A stretch of 64,000 nucleotides of DNA from Paraburkholderia bannensis (GTDB lineage Bacteria > Pseudomonadota > Gammaproteobacteria > Burkholderiales > Burkholderiaceae). A model generated the notes under the pieces. It saw only the letters and a list, made by a program, of their open reading frames with translations. It was not told where the DNA came from and searched no databases. The stretch lies in contig NZ_JACHBW010000009.1 in the NCBI RefSeq assembly GCF_014200455.1, positions 1-64,000 of the forward strand. The letters are read 5' to 3'. This document shows, in pieces, positions 34,044 through 43,022 of this stretch. Each line of letters opens with the position of its first letter. Positions within the stretch are counted from its first letter, which is position 1. The position numbers were made by a program, and so were the translations under genes.

Positions 34044-35261
34044 ATGAAAGTCGTTGCAATGCAAACGCACGTCGTCGCGGTGCCTCCTCCGCACCTCGGC
34101 GGCATGTACTGGATCTTCGTCACGCTGGAAACCGATTGCGGCATCCAGGGCGTGGGTGAAATCTACGCGGCCACCTTCCATCCCGATGTGATGGTGCCGG
34201 CGATCGAAGATGCGTTTTCGCGCTATCTGCTCGACCACGATCCGCATCATGTCGAGCGTCTGTTCCGCGTAGCCTATTCGAGCGGCTTCACGCAGCGCCC
34301 GGATCTCACGATGATGGGCATCGTCAGCGGCCTGGAAATGGCCTGCTGGGACATCATCGGCAAGGCGGCGAACAAGCCGGTGTACGAGCTGCTGGGCGGT
34401 ATGGTGAACGAGCGTCTACGTTCGTACACCTATCTTTATCCGAAGAACGCCAAGGGCGAGTACGACTACGACGATCCCGATCTGGCCGCCGAATGCGCTG
34501 CGCAGATGGTGAAGATGGGCTTTAGCGCCGTGAAGTTCGATCCGGCCGGTCCTTATACGGCGTACTCGGGCCATCAGCTTTCGCTGGAAGTGCTCGACCG
34601 TTGCGAAACGTTCTGCCGCAAGGTGCGCGAAGCCGTGGGCAACAAGGCCGATATTCTGTTTGGCACGCACGGGCAGATGGTGCCGTCCTCGGCGATCCGT
34701 CTGGCAAAGCGCCTCGAAAAATACGACCCGCTATGGTTCGAAGAGCCGGTGCCGCCGGGCCAGCCCGATGCGATGGCCGAAGTCGCGAAGCACACCAGCA
34801 TTCCCATTTCGGCGGGCGAGCGCCTGACCACGAAATACGAGTTCCACAAGCTGCTGGAAGCGGGCGCGGCCTCGATCATCCAGTTGAACGTGGCGCGCGT
34901 GGGCGGTCTGCTCGAAGCGAAGAAAGTGGCCACGCTGGCCGAGGTCTATTACGCGCAGATCGCGCCGCATCTCTACAACGGCCCGATTGGCGCGGCAGCG
35001 AGCATCCAGTTGGCGGCCTGCACGCCGAACTTCCTGATTCAGGAAAGCATCGGCACCTGGGGCGGCTTCCATGCGCAAGTGCTCAAGCAGCCGATCCAGT
35101 GGGAAGACGGCTACATCATTCCTTCGAAGGCGCCGGGTCTGGGCGTCGAGCTGAACATGGACGTGGTGCGCGCGCATTCGCCGTACACCGGCAAGCGTCT
35201 GCATCTGCAGATGGCGGACCAGCCCGCCGACGTGCGCGATACCTCGCCTGCGCGCGGCTGA
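34044..35261 (+). CDS. Mandelate racemase/muconate lactonizing enzyme family protein
   Basis: A 405-residue enolase-superfamily enzyme. The N-terminal capping domain has GGMYWIFVTLETDCGIQGVG and GLEMACWDIIGKAANKPVYE. In the barrel, metal-site and catalytic residues are suggested by the KFDPAGPY block, ILFGTHGQM, LWFEEPVPP, SAGERLTTKYEF and IAPHLYNGP (His). The pattern resembles D-galactonate or related acid-sugar dehydratases, which abstract the proton next to a carboxylate. The exact substrate cannot be read. The gene lies between an MFS transporter and a GMC oxidoreductase, with spacings of 13 and 40 bases, and is likely in one operon with them. Confidence 0.85.
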   Translation: MKVVAMQTHVVAVPPPHLGGMYWIFVTLETDCGIQGVGEIYAATFHPDVMVPAIEDAFSRYLLDHDPHHVERLFRVAYSSGFTQRPDLTMMGIVSGLEMACWDIIGKAANKPVYELLGGMVNERLRSYTYLYPKNAKGEYDYDDPDLAAECAAQMVKMGFSAVKFDPAGPYTAYSGHQLSLEVLDRCETFCRKVREAVGNKADILFGTHGQMVPSSAIRLAKRLEKYDPLWFEEPVPPGQPDAMAEVAKHTSIPISAGERLTTKYEFHKLLEAGAASIIQLNVARVGGLLEAKKVATLAEVYYAQIAPHLYNGPIGAAASIQLAACTPNFLIQESIGTWGGFHAQVLKQPIQWEDGYIIPSKAPGLGVELNMDVVRAHSPYTGKRLHLQMADQPADVRDTSPARG

Positions 35262-35301
35262 GCGCTGCATTACTACGCGGAAAATACGCGGGAACATAGC
35301 G

Positions 35302-36996
35302 ATGAATTACGACTACATCATTGTCGGCGCAGGTTCGGCGGGCTGCATTCTCGCCGAACGGCTCTCGGCCTCGGGACGCCATTCGGTGCTGCTGCTCGAA
35401 GCGGGCGGATCGGACAACTCATTCTGGTTCAAGATCCCCATCGGCTTTGCCAAGCTCTACTATGACAAGGTGCACAACTGGATGTACTACAGCGAGCCGG
35501 AGCCGGAACTCGCGGGTCGCCAGATCTACGCGCCGCGCGGCAAGGTGCAGGGCGGCTCGGGCTCGATCAACGCGATGATCTACGTGCGCGGCGCACCGCG
35601 CGATTTCGACGATTGGGCGGCAGCCGGCAATCCGGGCTGGTCGTATCAGGACGTGTTGCCGTATTTTCGCAAGCTCGAATCGCACCCGCTGGGCGACACG
35701 CCATGGCACGGCGCGAACGGCCCGGTGCGCATCTCCCCCATGAAGGACGGCGCGCATCCGATCTGCCAGACCTTCCTGGAAGGCTGCGAACAACTGGGCT
35801 ACGTGCGCAACGACGATTTCAACGGCGCGAAGCTCGAAGGCGTGGGTATTTACGATGTGAATACGCGCAATGGCCAGCGCGCCTCCAGCAGCTTTGCCTA
35901 TCTGCATCGCGCCGCTGAACGCCCGAACCTCAAGATCGAGCTGCATGCGCAGGCAACGCGCGTGCTGTTCGATTCGAATCCGGAAGCTAACTCAAAAGCG
36001 CCGCGCGCGATTGGCGTGGAGATCGAACAGCAAGGCGTCAAGCGCACGTTTCACGCGAATCGCGAAGTGATCGTGGCGGCGGGTGCGGTCGATTCGCCCA
36101 AGCTGCTGCAACTCTCGGGCGTGGGCCCCGCTGCGCTGCTTAAGCAGCACGGTATTGGTCTGGTGCATGAGCTGCCTGCTGTGGGCCAGAATCTGCAGGA
36201 CCATTTGTGCGTTAGCTTCTATTATCGTTCGCGCGTGAAGACGCTCAACGATGCGTTCAGCAGCTGGGTCAGCAAGATCAGGTTCGGCATGCAGTATGTG
36301 TTCCAGCGCAAGGGACCGTTCTCGATGAGCGTGAACCAGTCGGGCGGTTTCTTCCGCACGTCGGCTGAGGAAGCGCATCCGAACATGCAGATTTATTTCA
36401 ATCCGCTGTCGTATCGGATTCCTAAATCCAATCGCGCGCAGCTGACGCCGGAGCCGTATTCAGGTTTTCTCGTCTGCTTCAATCCGTGCCGGCCGACCAG
36501 CCGCGGTTCGGTCGAAATCGCGTCGAACAGCGTTGCGGACGCGCCGAAGATTCGCGGCAACTATCTGTCGACGCAAAAAGACCGCGACGAAGCGATCGAA
36601 GGCAGCCGTCTGGTGCGCAAGTTGATGCAGGCGAAGGCGCTCAAGGACATCACGGTGGAAGAAGTTACACCCGCCGGCGAAGTCACCGACGACGCCAGCA
36701 TGCTCAAATTCTTCCGCGAGCAAAGCGGCTCGATCTATCACTTGTGCGGCAGTTGCGCGATGGGTCCGGACCCGCGCACCTCGGTGGTGGATGCGCGCCT
36801 GCGCGTGCATGGCATCGACGGCTTGCGTGTGGTCGATGCGTCGATCTTCCCGAACATCACCTCCGGCAACACCAATGCGGCGACCATGATGGTGGCCGAA
36901 AAGGGCGCGGACCTGATTCTCGAAGATGCGGATCGCACGATCGCGGCGCACAGCCTCGCGCAGAACGTTCAGCGGGCCGCGGCGATCTCTTCCTGA
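35302..36996 (+). CDS. GMC-family FAD-dependent oxidoreductase (choline dehydrogenase-like)
   Basis: A 564-residue flavoprotein. The FAD-binding motif is YIIVGAGSAGCILAERLSAS at the N-terminus with LLLEAGG after it. GMC signature 1 lies in the GKVQGGSGSINAMIYVRG block, signature 2 in GAVDSPKLLQLSGVGP. The catalytic pair is the His in YHLCGSCAMG and the Asn in SGNTNAATMM near the C-terminus. Length matches BetA-type alcohol dehydrogenases, which oxidise choline or other primary alcohols and pass electrons to the respiratory chain. Next to a betaine-type importer, a quaternary-amine alcohol or a related alcohol is plausible. The 3-prime end overlaps the convergent LysR gene by 28 bases. Confidence 0.9.
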   Translation: MNYDYIIVGAGSAGCILAERLSASGRHSVLLLEAGGSDNSFWFKIPIGFAKLYYDKVHNWMYYSEPEPELAGRQIYAPRGKVQGGSGSINAMIYVRGAPRDFDDWAAAGNPGWSYQDVLPYFRKLESHPLGDTPWHGANGPVRISPMKDGAHPICQTFLEGCEQLGYVRNDDFNGAKLEGVGIYDVNTRNGQRASSSFAYLHRAAERPNLKIELHAQATRVLFDSNPEANSKAPRAIGVEIEQQGVKRTFHANREVIVAAGAVDSPKLLQLSGVGPAALLKQHGIGLVHELPAVGQNLQDHLCVSFYYRSRVKTLNDAFSSWVSKIRFGMQYVFQRKGPFSMSVNQSGGFFRTSAEEAHPNMQIYFNPLSYRIPKSNRAQLTPEPYSGFLVCFNPCRPTSRGSVEIASNSVADAPKIRGNYLSTQKDRDEAIEGSRLVRKLMQAKALKDITVEEVTPAGEVTDDASMLKFFREQSGSIYHLCGSCAMGPDPRTSVVDARLRVHGIDGLRVVDASIFPNITSGNTNAATMMVAEKGADLILEDADRTIAAHSLAQNVQRAAAISS

Positions 36997-37859
36997 AGCC
37001 ACTGCCTGAAAAGCTGGAGCGGCCTGGACATTTTCTGTTCGGGCCGCACCACGAACCAGTAGGATTGCCGACCATCCACATGGATGTCGCGCACCGGCGC
37101 GAGCAGGCCTTCGGCCAGTTCGCGCCCGATCATGTTGCGATCGGCCATGGTCACGCCCAGCCCCTCGATGGCGGCGCGGATCGCGTGGTCGAGCAGATCG
37201 AATTCATAGCCGCCCGAGGTGTCCACATCCTCGATGCGTGCGGCGTCCAGCCAGTGCCGCCACGTCATATAGCGCTGGTTTTCCGCAGCCAGCACATGCA
37301 GCAGCGTTTGCTGCGTGAGATCGACGGGACCGTTCGCCAGCAGCGCGGGCGCGCACACGGCGATATGGGACTCGTGCATCAGCAGCGAGCTTTCCAGCCC
37401 ATCCCATTCGCCATCGCCGAAACGGATCGCGCAGTCCAGCGCGGTCGAATCGGCGAGCGTGTCCTGGAGCTGCGTCGTGAGGCTCAATTCGAGCGAGGGA
37501 TGACGCGCGTGCAGGCGCGTGAGGCGCGGCACCAGCCAGCGGCTCGCGAAGGTGGGCGGCGCGTTCACGCGCAGGCGGTTCAGGTCGCTCTTCTGCTGGA
37601 TCGTGCGCACCGTCAGTTCGATGCGGTCGAACGATTGCTGGAGCGTGCGCAATAGCGCGCGCCCGGCCTCGGTCAGTTCGAGCCGGTGATGGTGGCGCTC
37701 CAGCAGCGTTTCGCCGAGTTGTTCTTCGAGCTGGCGCACCTGGCGGCTCACGGCGCTCTGCGTCACGTTCAGCTGTTCGGCGGCGCGGGTGAAGCTGCCG
37801 CTCGTGCCTGCCGCCTCGAACGCTTTCAGGGCGTTCAGCGCCGGCATCTTTCGCTTCAA
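36969..37859 (-). CDS. LysR-family regulator (GcvA-like)
   Basis: The protein has 296 residues from a TTG at 37859, chosen because GAGGAG lies six bases upstream; the frame continues to 38015 but encodes an alanine-rich stretch unlike the family. The helix-turn-helix is AAGTSGSFTRAAEQLNVTQS followed by AVSRQVRQLEEQLGETLLER; the GcvA/AmpR-type effector domain has CAIRFGDGEWDG. It is last in the minus-strand series binding protein, permease, ATPase, MFS and LysR. It likely regulates the betaine-type importer and perhaps the overlapping GMC operon. A close paralogue lies at 45592 (shared H-H-H-R-L-E and WLDAA-type motifs). Confidence 0.87.
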   Translation of the reverse strand: MKRKMPALNALKAFEAAGTSGSFTRAAEQLNVTQSAVSRQVRQLEEQLGETLLERHHHRLELTEAGRALLRTLQQSFDRIELTVRTIQQKSDLNRLRVNAPPTFASRWLVPRLTRLHARHPSLELSLTTQLQDTLADSTALDCAIRFGDGEWDGLESSLLMHESHIAVCAPALLANGPVDLTQQTLLHVLAAENQRYMTWRHWLDAARIEDVDTSGGYEFDLLDHAIRAAIEGLGVTMADRNMIGRELAEGLLAPVRDIHVDGRQSYWFVVRPEQKMSRPLQLFRQWLQEEIAAAR

Positions 37860-38015
37860 GGTCGTCTCCTCGCGGTCGGCGCCATCGCGAAAAGGCGCGG
37901 CGCCAAAACGACGGAGTATACCGGGCCGCGCGGCCTGGGTGGCCTGGGTGGCCGGGGTTGCCGCACCGGCGTGTGTGGCTGAAGCGCCGGATGCCGGCTT
38001 GCGGCGGCCCGCCAT

Positions 38016-39182
38016 TCAGCGCCGCGCCCGCGAGAGCGCCGCGAGGCCCAGCGTGACGGACAGCGCGAAAATATAGAGACCGCCGGGACCGAGCAGCCGC
38101 ATGAAGACGGAAGCGAGCGTCGGCCCGGCCGCGCCGCCCAGCGAGAACACCAGCAGCAGCGTGGCGCTGGTCTGCACGCGGCGGCTCTGGTCGACGTGAT
38201 CGTTGACGTCCGAGACGATCACGCCGTATAGCGTGAAGGTGAGCGCGACGTAGATAAACAGCAGCGTATCGACGAGAACCGGCCCACGCACGACGATCAG
38301 CGCAGCGGCCGCGACGGCGGAGCCCAGCGAAATCACGCCAAGCGTCGCGCGCCGGCCCAGCAGATCGGATAGGCGCCCCACCGGCCATTGCGACAGCAGC
38401 GCGCCGATCAGCACGATCCCCATCGCATGCGAAATATCGCCCGCTGGAAAGCCGATGCGCGCGAGATAGACCGGCGTGAGCGCATAGAAGGCGCTGGAAA
38501 GCAGTCCCGCGCCAATACATGCGGGCACGCTGCGCGGCGCGACGCGCGCGAGTTCGCGCAGGCCGTCGAGCAGCAGCGTGGGGCGCTTGGGCGTGGCGAG
38601 CGGCGAGGCGCGTGCGGCGGCTTCGGTCACGGGCGGCGATACGCTTTGCTGCCAGTCCCCGATCAGCGCGACGGGAATCAGCGAAATCACGTAGAGGGCG
38701 TTGACGAGCGTGTGTTCGACACGGCTGCCGGGCGCGGCGACGCCCAGCAGGAATTGCCCGGCGCTCACGCCCAGATAGGTGAGCACCAGATAGAGCGCGA
38801 AGGCACGGCCGCGCCGTTCGTTGGGCACCGCGCCGTTCACGCCGCTTTCGATCGACGTGAATATGCCGACCATGCTGAAGCCCGTCACGAATCTCAGCAC
38901 GGCCCAGGCGTCGGGTGAATCGAAGGATAGATAGCCGAGCGCGGCCAGCGCCGTGAGCGCACCGAAACCAATGAAGGCGCGCTGCGGCCCGATCCGCCCA
39001 ACCAGCGGACCCAGGCCAAGCGCGCCCGCAATAAAGCCGAGGTAGTAGCACGACTGCACCAGACCCACGCCGAGCGCGCCATGCGCGGCCTCAAGCATGC
39101 GCAGCGAGATCAGCGTGGTGAGCAGGCTGTTGCCGCAGACGAGAACCGTGTAGCCGCCCAGCAGGCCGTAGAGCGCCCGCAT
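38016..39182 (-). CDS. MFS transporter (YcaD-like)
   Basis: A 388-residue permease with about twelve helices. It starts MRALYGLLGGYTVLVCGNSL and has LLTTLISLRMLEAAHGALGV, GPLVGRIGPQR as loop motif A and GRLSDLLGRRATLG as its second-half repeat. Short loops and no long termini fit the YcaD/UMF group of drug and metabolite transporters. The start lies only seven bases after the ABC ATPase stop, so it is part of the importer operon. It may export a product of the pathway or provide a second uptake route. Substrate unknown. Confidence 0.82.
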   Translation of the reverse strand: MRALYGLLGGYTVLVCGNSLLTTLISLRMLEAAHGALGVGLVQSCYYLGFIAGALGLGPLVGRIGPQRAFIGFGALTALAALGYLSFDSPDAWAVLRFVTGFSMVGIFTSIESGVNGAVPNERRGRAFALYLVLTYLGVSAGQFLLGVAAPGSRVEHTLVNALYVISLIPVALIGDWQQSVSPPVTEAAARASPLATPKRPTLLLDGLRELARVAPRSVPACIGAGLLSSAFYALTPVYLARIGFPAGDISHAMGIVLIGALLSQWPVGRLSDLLGRRATLGVISLGSAVAAAALIVVRGPVLVDTLLFIYVALTFTLYGVIVSDVNDHVDQSRRVQTSATLLLVFSLGGAAGPTLASVFMRLLGPGGLYIFALSVTLGLAALSRARR

Positions 39183-39189
39183 TGGGCGC

Positions 39190-40014
39190 TTAATGGGTCA
39201 CGGCGCTGCGGCGCTCGACGAAGCGCCGCACGTAGTCGTCGGCGGGGCGTTCCAGGATGTCTTCGGGCGTGCCGCACTGGATCAGGCGACCATCGCGCAG
39301 GATCGCAATCTGGTTGCCGATGCGCAGCGCTTCGTCCAGATCGTGGGTGATGAAGACAATGGTCTTTTGCAGCGTCTTTTGCAGTTCGAGCAACTGGTCC
39401 TGCATTTCCGTGCGGATCAGCGGATCGAGTGCGGAGAACGCTTCGTCCATCAACAGCACATCGGTATTGGCGGCGAGTGCGCGCGCCAGGCCCACGCGCT
39501 GGCGCATACCGCCCGAAAGTTCATCCGGGTAGTGATCGCCGTAATTGCCGAGTCCCACCTTGCCGAGCCATTCGCGCGCGCTCGCCAGTGCCGCGGTTTT
39601 TTTCTCGCCGCGCGTGACGAGCGCATAGGCCGCGTTGTTGAGCACCGTCTGATGCGGCAGCAGGCCGAAGCTCTGGAACACCATGCTCACGCCATAGCGG
39701 CGCAGCTCGCGCAGACCGTGGTCGTTGAGCTTGAGCACGTCCTTGCCGTCGATCAGGATCTCGCCGACGGTCGGCTCGATCAGGCGGTTGAAGTGGCGCA
39801 CGAGCGTGGATTTGCCCGAGCCTGACAGCCCCATGATGACGAAAATCTGCCCCGAGCCGATCGACAGGCTCACGTCGTTCAGGCCCACGTTGCAGCGGGT
39901 CTTTTCCAGCACTTCCGCTTTGCCCGCGCCGCCGCGCAGCAGTTGCAGCGCGCGCTCGCTCGCGTCGCGCGAACCAAAGATCTTGTACACGTGTTTGACT
40001 TCGATGCCGCTCAT
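39190..40014 (-). CDS. Glycine betaine-type ABC transporter ATP-binding protein (ProV/ChoV-like)
   Basis: A 274-residue ATPase started at the ATG at 40014 behind AAGAGGT; the frame runs on to 40068 through a tandem repeat. Walker A is [17 protein letters not shown], the signature is [15 protein letters not shown] and Walker B is [14 protein letters not shown]; the H-loop is [16 protein letters not shown]. The N-terminal [11 protein letters not shown] is typical of ProV. The protein ends right after the nucleotide-binding domain and lacks the CBS pair that senses ionic strength in ProV/OpuA. The system is therefore more likely catabolic than osmoregulatory. It pairs with the permease and binding protein upstream in the same operon. 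Confidence 0.9.
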   Translation of the reverse strand: MSGIEVKHVYKIFGSRDASERALQLLRGGAGKAEVLEKTRCNVGLNDVSLSIGSGQIFVIMGLSGSGKSTLVRHFNRLIEPTVGEILIDGKDVLKLNDHGLRELRRYGVSMVFQSFGLLPHQTVLNNAAYALVTRGEKKTAALASAREWLGKVGLGNYGDHYPDELSGGMRQRVGLARALAANTDVLLMDEAFSALDPLIRTEMQDQLLELQKTLQKTIVFITHDLDEALRIGNQIAILRDGRLIQCGTPEDILERPADDYVRRFVERRSAVTH

Positions 40015-40037
40015 GTTGGTTACCTCTTGACGTGTTC

Positions 40038-40059
40038 GTGTCGTATTCGTGTCGTATTC
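40038..40059. repeat. Tandem 11-base repeat between permease and ATPase genes
   Basis: GTGTCGTATTC occurs twice in direct succession, with a partial third unit (GTGTGTC) after it. It fills most of the 67-base gap between the permease stop and the ATPase start. Confidence 0.7.
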
Positions 40060-40081
40060 GTGTGTCATGCGCGAGTGCGCT

Positions 40082-41047
40082 TTACTTGGCGGGCTGGCCG
40101 CTCAGGTCGCGGGTTTGAGACGCATCGGCGTTCGCGTCGGCCTGATTGCGTGCGCGGCGGAACGGAATGCGCGACGGCTGCTTGCCCTGGCGCGCGAGAC
40201 CGCGCGTGCGGCGTCCCTGACCGTAGCCCTGGCTGATGCGGTCGATCACGATCGCGAGAATCACGATGGCGATGCCGGCCTGCGTGCCCTTGCCCACATC
40301 GAGCGTCTGAATGCCCGCAAGCACGTCTTCACCGAGGCCGCGCGAGCCGATCATCGATGCGATCACCACCATCGACAGCGCCATCATGGTGGTCTGGTTG
40401 ATACCGGCCATGATGCTCGGGCGCGCCAGCGGCAGTTGCACGCCGAACAGCAACTGCAAGCGCGTGGTGCCGAAGGCGCGCGCGGCTTCGACGATCTCGC
40501 CATCGACATGACGGATGCCCAGATCGGTCAGACGAATCAGCGGCGGCAGCGCGTACACCACAGTGGCGAGAATCGCCGGCACCTTGCCGAGGCCGAACAG
40601 CATCAGCACGGGGATCAGGTAGACGAAGCTGGGCAGCGTCTGCATCACGTCGAGCACGGGCAGCAGGATGCGGCGCAGCGTGGCGCTGCCCGCCGCCAGA
40701 ATGCCGAGCGGCACGCCGAGCGCTACGGAAATGACGGTGGCCACCACCATCAGCGCGAAGGTTTGCATGAGCTTGTCCCACAGCCCGAAGCAGCCGATCA
40801 GCCAGAGCAGGGCGACAAACAGCAGCGCCACGCCCACGCGGCGCGACGCATGCCAGCTCAGCAGGCCCACGAGGGCAAGCACGAGCAGGGGCGGCATGGC
40901 GCGCAGCAGGCCTTCGAGCGGCACGAGCACATCGCGCAGCATCAGCACGCTGAAGTTGTGGAACGCGTCGCCGTATTGCTGCACGAACGCGGTGACCTGA
41001 TCGTTGACCCAATCGGCGATCGACAGGTGGAGAAAGGGAGATCCCAT
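40082..41047 (-). CDS. Glycine betaine-type ABC transporter permease (ProW-like)
   Basis: A 321-residue membrane protein from the ATG at 41047. After an N-terminal amphipathic part, helices begin near residue 50. The BPD_transp_1 domain includes [40 protein letters not shown] and [20 protein letters not shown]. The [20 protein letters not shown] coupling segment is the EAA loop that contacts the ATPase. [20 protein letters not shown] is highly conserved in ProW. The last 40 residues are polar and arginine-rich, an extension not seen in typical ProW. It forms an importer with the flanking ATPase and binding protein. Confidence 0.9.
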   Translation of the reverse strand: MGSPFLHLSIADWVNDQVTAFVQQYGDAFHNFSVLMLRDVLVPLEGLLRAMPPLLVLALVGLLSWHASRRVGVALLFVALLWLIGCFGLWDKLMQTFALMVVATVISVALGVPLGILAAGSATLRRILLPVLDVMQTLPSFVYLIPVLMLFGLGKVPAILATVVYALPPLIRLTDLGIRHVDGEIVEAARAFGTTRLQLLFGVQLPLARPSIMAGINQTTMMALSMVVIASMIGSRGLGEDVLAGIQTLDVGKGTQAGIAIVILAIVIDRISQGYGQGRRTRGLARQGKQPSRIPFRRARNQADANADASQTRDLSGQPAK

Positions 41048-41059
41048 GGTGAGCCTCAT

Positions 41060-41110
41060 TCAGCGTGTTTCAGCGTGTGACAGGTGATGCGATGTGGTGC
41101 GATGTGGTGC
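41060..41110. repeat. Short tandem repeats between binding-protein and permease genes
   Basis: TCAGCGTGT occurs twice (from 41060) and GATGTGGTGC occurs twice in succession (41091-41110). As in the other intercistronic gap of this operon, nearly all of the spacer is tandem repeat. Confidence 0.6.
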
Positions 41111-41122
41111 GCTCAGTGCGGA

Positions 41123-42169
41123 TCAGGTCTTCAGACCCGCCTGCACACGCGCCGCGACATCCGGCGTGACCCATTGCTTCCAGATTTCCGGATGCTGCTC
41201 GAAGAAGCTGCGCGCGACCGTGGAGGCGTCGAGCTTCTTGTCGTGCATCTGCTGGACCAGTTGTTCGTCGAGCGTGAGCGGCAGGCTCACTTTTTCGAAG
41301 AAGGAAACGGCGTCGGGCTGGGCGTCGAAGAACGGCGTTGAGACCGCGACCTTCAGATGCGAAACCTTGAACGCCGAGGCGCAGGGGGTGCCCTTGGGGT
41401 CCGCGATGGTGTTCCAGCAGGCGTCCGAGTACGGTGCGCCCGCAAGCTGCACGAAGCGGTATTTCGCCATCAGCCCGGCCGGCTGCCAGTAGTAAAAAAG
41501 GATGGGCTTGCCGCGCTCATACGCCGAGGCAATTGCCGCGTCGAGCGCGCCGCCGGTGCCGGGGCGGAAGTTGGTGTAAGCGTCGCCAAGCTTGTAGGCG
41601 GACATCAGGCGATTGTTGAAGCGCTCGCAGTCCCAGCCGGCCGGGCAGTTGTAGAAGCGGCCCTTGCCGGGTTCTTCGTCGTCGCTGAAGAGATCCTTGT
41701 ATTGCGGCAGTTGCGCGATCGAGCGCAGCTGCGGTGCGAGCGGTTTGATGCCGCGTTTGGCGTCTCCATTGATGACGTAGTCGGGCACGTACCAGCCTTC
41801 CTTGTCGCCGCCGGGGATCAGTTCGCCCACCAGTTTCACGTTGCCGTCTTTCAGGCCGCGCGCAATGATCGGGCTGCGGCCGGTCCAGTGTTCGGCCCAG
41901 ATCTGCAGGTCGTTATTGGTGAGCGCGGTTTCGGTGGCGGCGGTGGCGCCCGGCACGACTTCGGTTTTGCAGCCGTAGCCTTTTTCAAGCACCGTGCGGA
42001 CCATTTCGGTCATCAGTGCGCCGCTTTCCCAGGTGATCTGGGCGAGCTTGACGGTCTTGCCGGACTGGCACCAGTTGCTTGCGTTACCCGCTGCAAAGCC
42101 GCTGGTGGCGGCGCAGGTGAGCGCCAGTGCTGCGGCAAGACGCACGCCTGCCTGCTTGATTGCTTGCAT
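41123..42169 (-). CDS. Glycine betaine-type ABC transporter substrate-binding protein (ProX/ChoX-like), copy 1
   Basis: The 348-residue periplasmic protein has a signal peptide (MQAIKQAGVRLAAALALTCA, cleaved near GFAAGNA) and GGAGGAG before the ATG. The OpuAC domain shows KLAQITWESGALMTEMVRTV, VPGATAATETAL, LQIWAEHWTGRS and EGWYVPDYVI; tryptophans and tyrosines in these blocks would build the aromatic box that holds a quaternary ammonium group. Four cysteines (NWC, GYGC, NCPAGWDCERF) suggest disulfides. It is first in the importer operon. A paralogue with the same blocks is encoded at 47804 without its own permease. Confidence 0.88.
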   Translation of the reverse strand: MQAIKQAGVRLAAALALTCAATSGFAAGNASNWCQSGKTVKLAQITWESGALMTEMVRTVLEKGYGCKTEVVPGATAATETALTNNDLQIWAEHWTGRSPIIARGLKDGNVKLVGELIPGGDKEGWYVPDYVINGDAKRGIKPLAPQLRSIAQLPQYKDLFSDDEEPGKGRFYNCPAGWDCERFNNRLMSAYKLGDAYTNFRPGTGGALDAAIASAYERGKPILFYYWQPAGLMAKYRFVQLAGAPYSDACWNTIADPKGTPCASAFKVSHLKVAVSTPFFDAQPDAVSFFEKVSLPLTLDEQLVQQMHDKKLDASTVARSFFEQHPEIWKQWVTPDVAARVQAGLKT

Positions 42170-42472
42170 GTCTCCTCCGTTCGTTTTCGGGGTCGCCGTG
42201 CGTGCCGCTGCATGAGCGGCTTTTTACGGATTTTCGCTTCGGCGCGAACAGAGTCTAACGGCAGCATTTTGGGTTGCGAAAGCCACGAAAAGTCATCGAA
42301 GCATTACCTGATCTCATGCCGATGATCCGGCGTCATGCCCCCATGAGATTTCATAGCTTTCAGCGCTGCGTGGCGTGTGCTGGAATTCGTTCCGACGCGC
42401 AGCCTGCATCGACAAAAACAGCACGCTGCAGCGCACCAATCAAACACCGGAACACCAGGAGACGGAGTCAAT
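42170..42472. promoter_or_regulatory. Divergent promoter region with inverted repeat
   Basis: This 303-base region lies between the importer operon and fae. It has a perfect 8-base inverted repeat, ATCTCATG (42311-42318) and CATGAGAT (42342-42349), around a GATGATCCGGCGTCATG-like core. This is a plausible operator for one of the two flanking LysR regulators. A stem near GCCGCTGCATGAGCGGC (42210-42226) is also visible. Confidence 0.5.
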
Positions 42473-42994
42473 ATGAAAGCCTTGGAAGTCTATATCGGCG
42501 AGGGTTTTGCAGGACCAGGCGTAAACGCTGCCCATATCAACATCATGATTGGCCCGCGCAATGGCCCGGTCGGCCAGGCGTTCACGAACAGCCTGTCTTC
42601 GCCGTCGCAAGGCCACGTGCCTTTCATGGTGGTGGCGCAGCCCAATGTGCCGGTCAAGCCCGCCACGCTCTACGTGAACAAGGCCGATATTCGCGGCGAT
42701 CTGCACGGCAATGCCACGTGGGGCGCCTCGCAGGCGGCCATTGCCAAGGCCGTGACGGAAGCGATGCTCGACGGCACGCTGCCGCCCGAAGCGGAAAACG
42801 AATGGTGCGTCGTCACGGCGAACTGGGTGAACTGGTCGTGCGACGATCTGGACGCTGTGTACGAGAACAACTATGCAGCCTGCAAGACCGCGATCCATGC
42901 TGCGATGAATGGGCTGCCCAAGCTCGACGACATCGCGAAGATCAAGGATCAGATCAGCAACCCGTTCTATACGCCCAAGGCCAAAGCGGCCTGA
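42473..42994 (+). CDS. fae: Formaldehyde-activating enzyme
   Basis: The product is 173 residues from the ATG at 42473, with AGGAGACGGAG just upstream. The Fae motif is EGFAGPGVNAAHINIMIGPR, where H21 is the catalytic histidine; GQAFTNSLSSPSQGHVPF and the LYVNKADIRGDLHGNATWGA block are also characteristic. Fae condenses formaldehyde with tetrahydromethanopterin to methylene-H4MPT, the entry to the C1 oxidation pathway used by methylotrophs and several Burkholderiales. None of the other H4MPT-pathway genes is in this window. It is followed 28 bases later by an aldo/keto reductase and is divergent from a betaine-type importer. This suggests that it captures formaldehyde from demethylation. Confidence 0.9.
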   Translation: MKALEVYIGEGFAGPGVNAAHINIMIGPRNGPVGQAFTNSLSSPSQGHVPFMVVAQPNVPVKPATLYVNKADIRGDLHGNATWGASQAAIAKAVTEAMLDGTLPPEAENEWCVVTANWVNWSCDDLDAVYENNYAACKTAIHAAMNGLPKLDDIAKIKDQISNPFYTPKAKAA

Positions 42995-43022
42995 GCCGCG
43001 ACTCCTCTATCAGGTGACTACG

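Noticed and set aside
37860..38015. N-terminal extension of the LysR regulator
   Set aside because: Alanine/threonine-rich and partly tandem-repeat DNA; GAGGAG before the TTG at 37859 and the standard LysR beginning decide against it.
37204..39051. 615-codon open frame on the minus strand
   Set aside because: It spans the LysR gene and the MFS gene in a different frame, is arginine- and alanine-rich without motifs, and is a by-product of GC-rich codon use.
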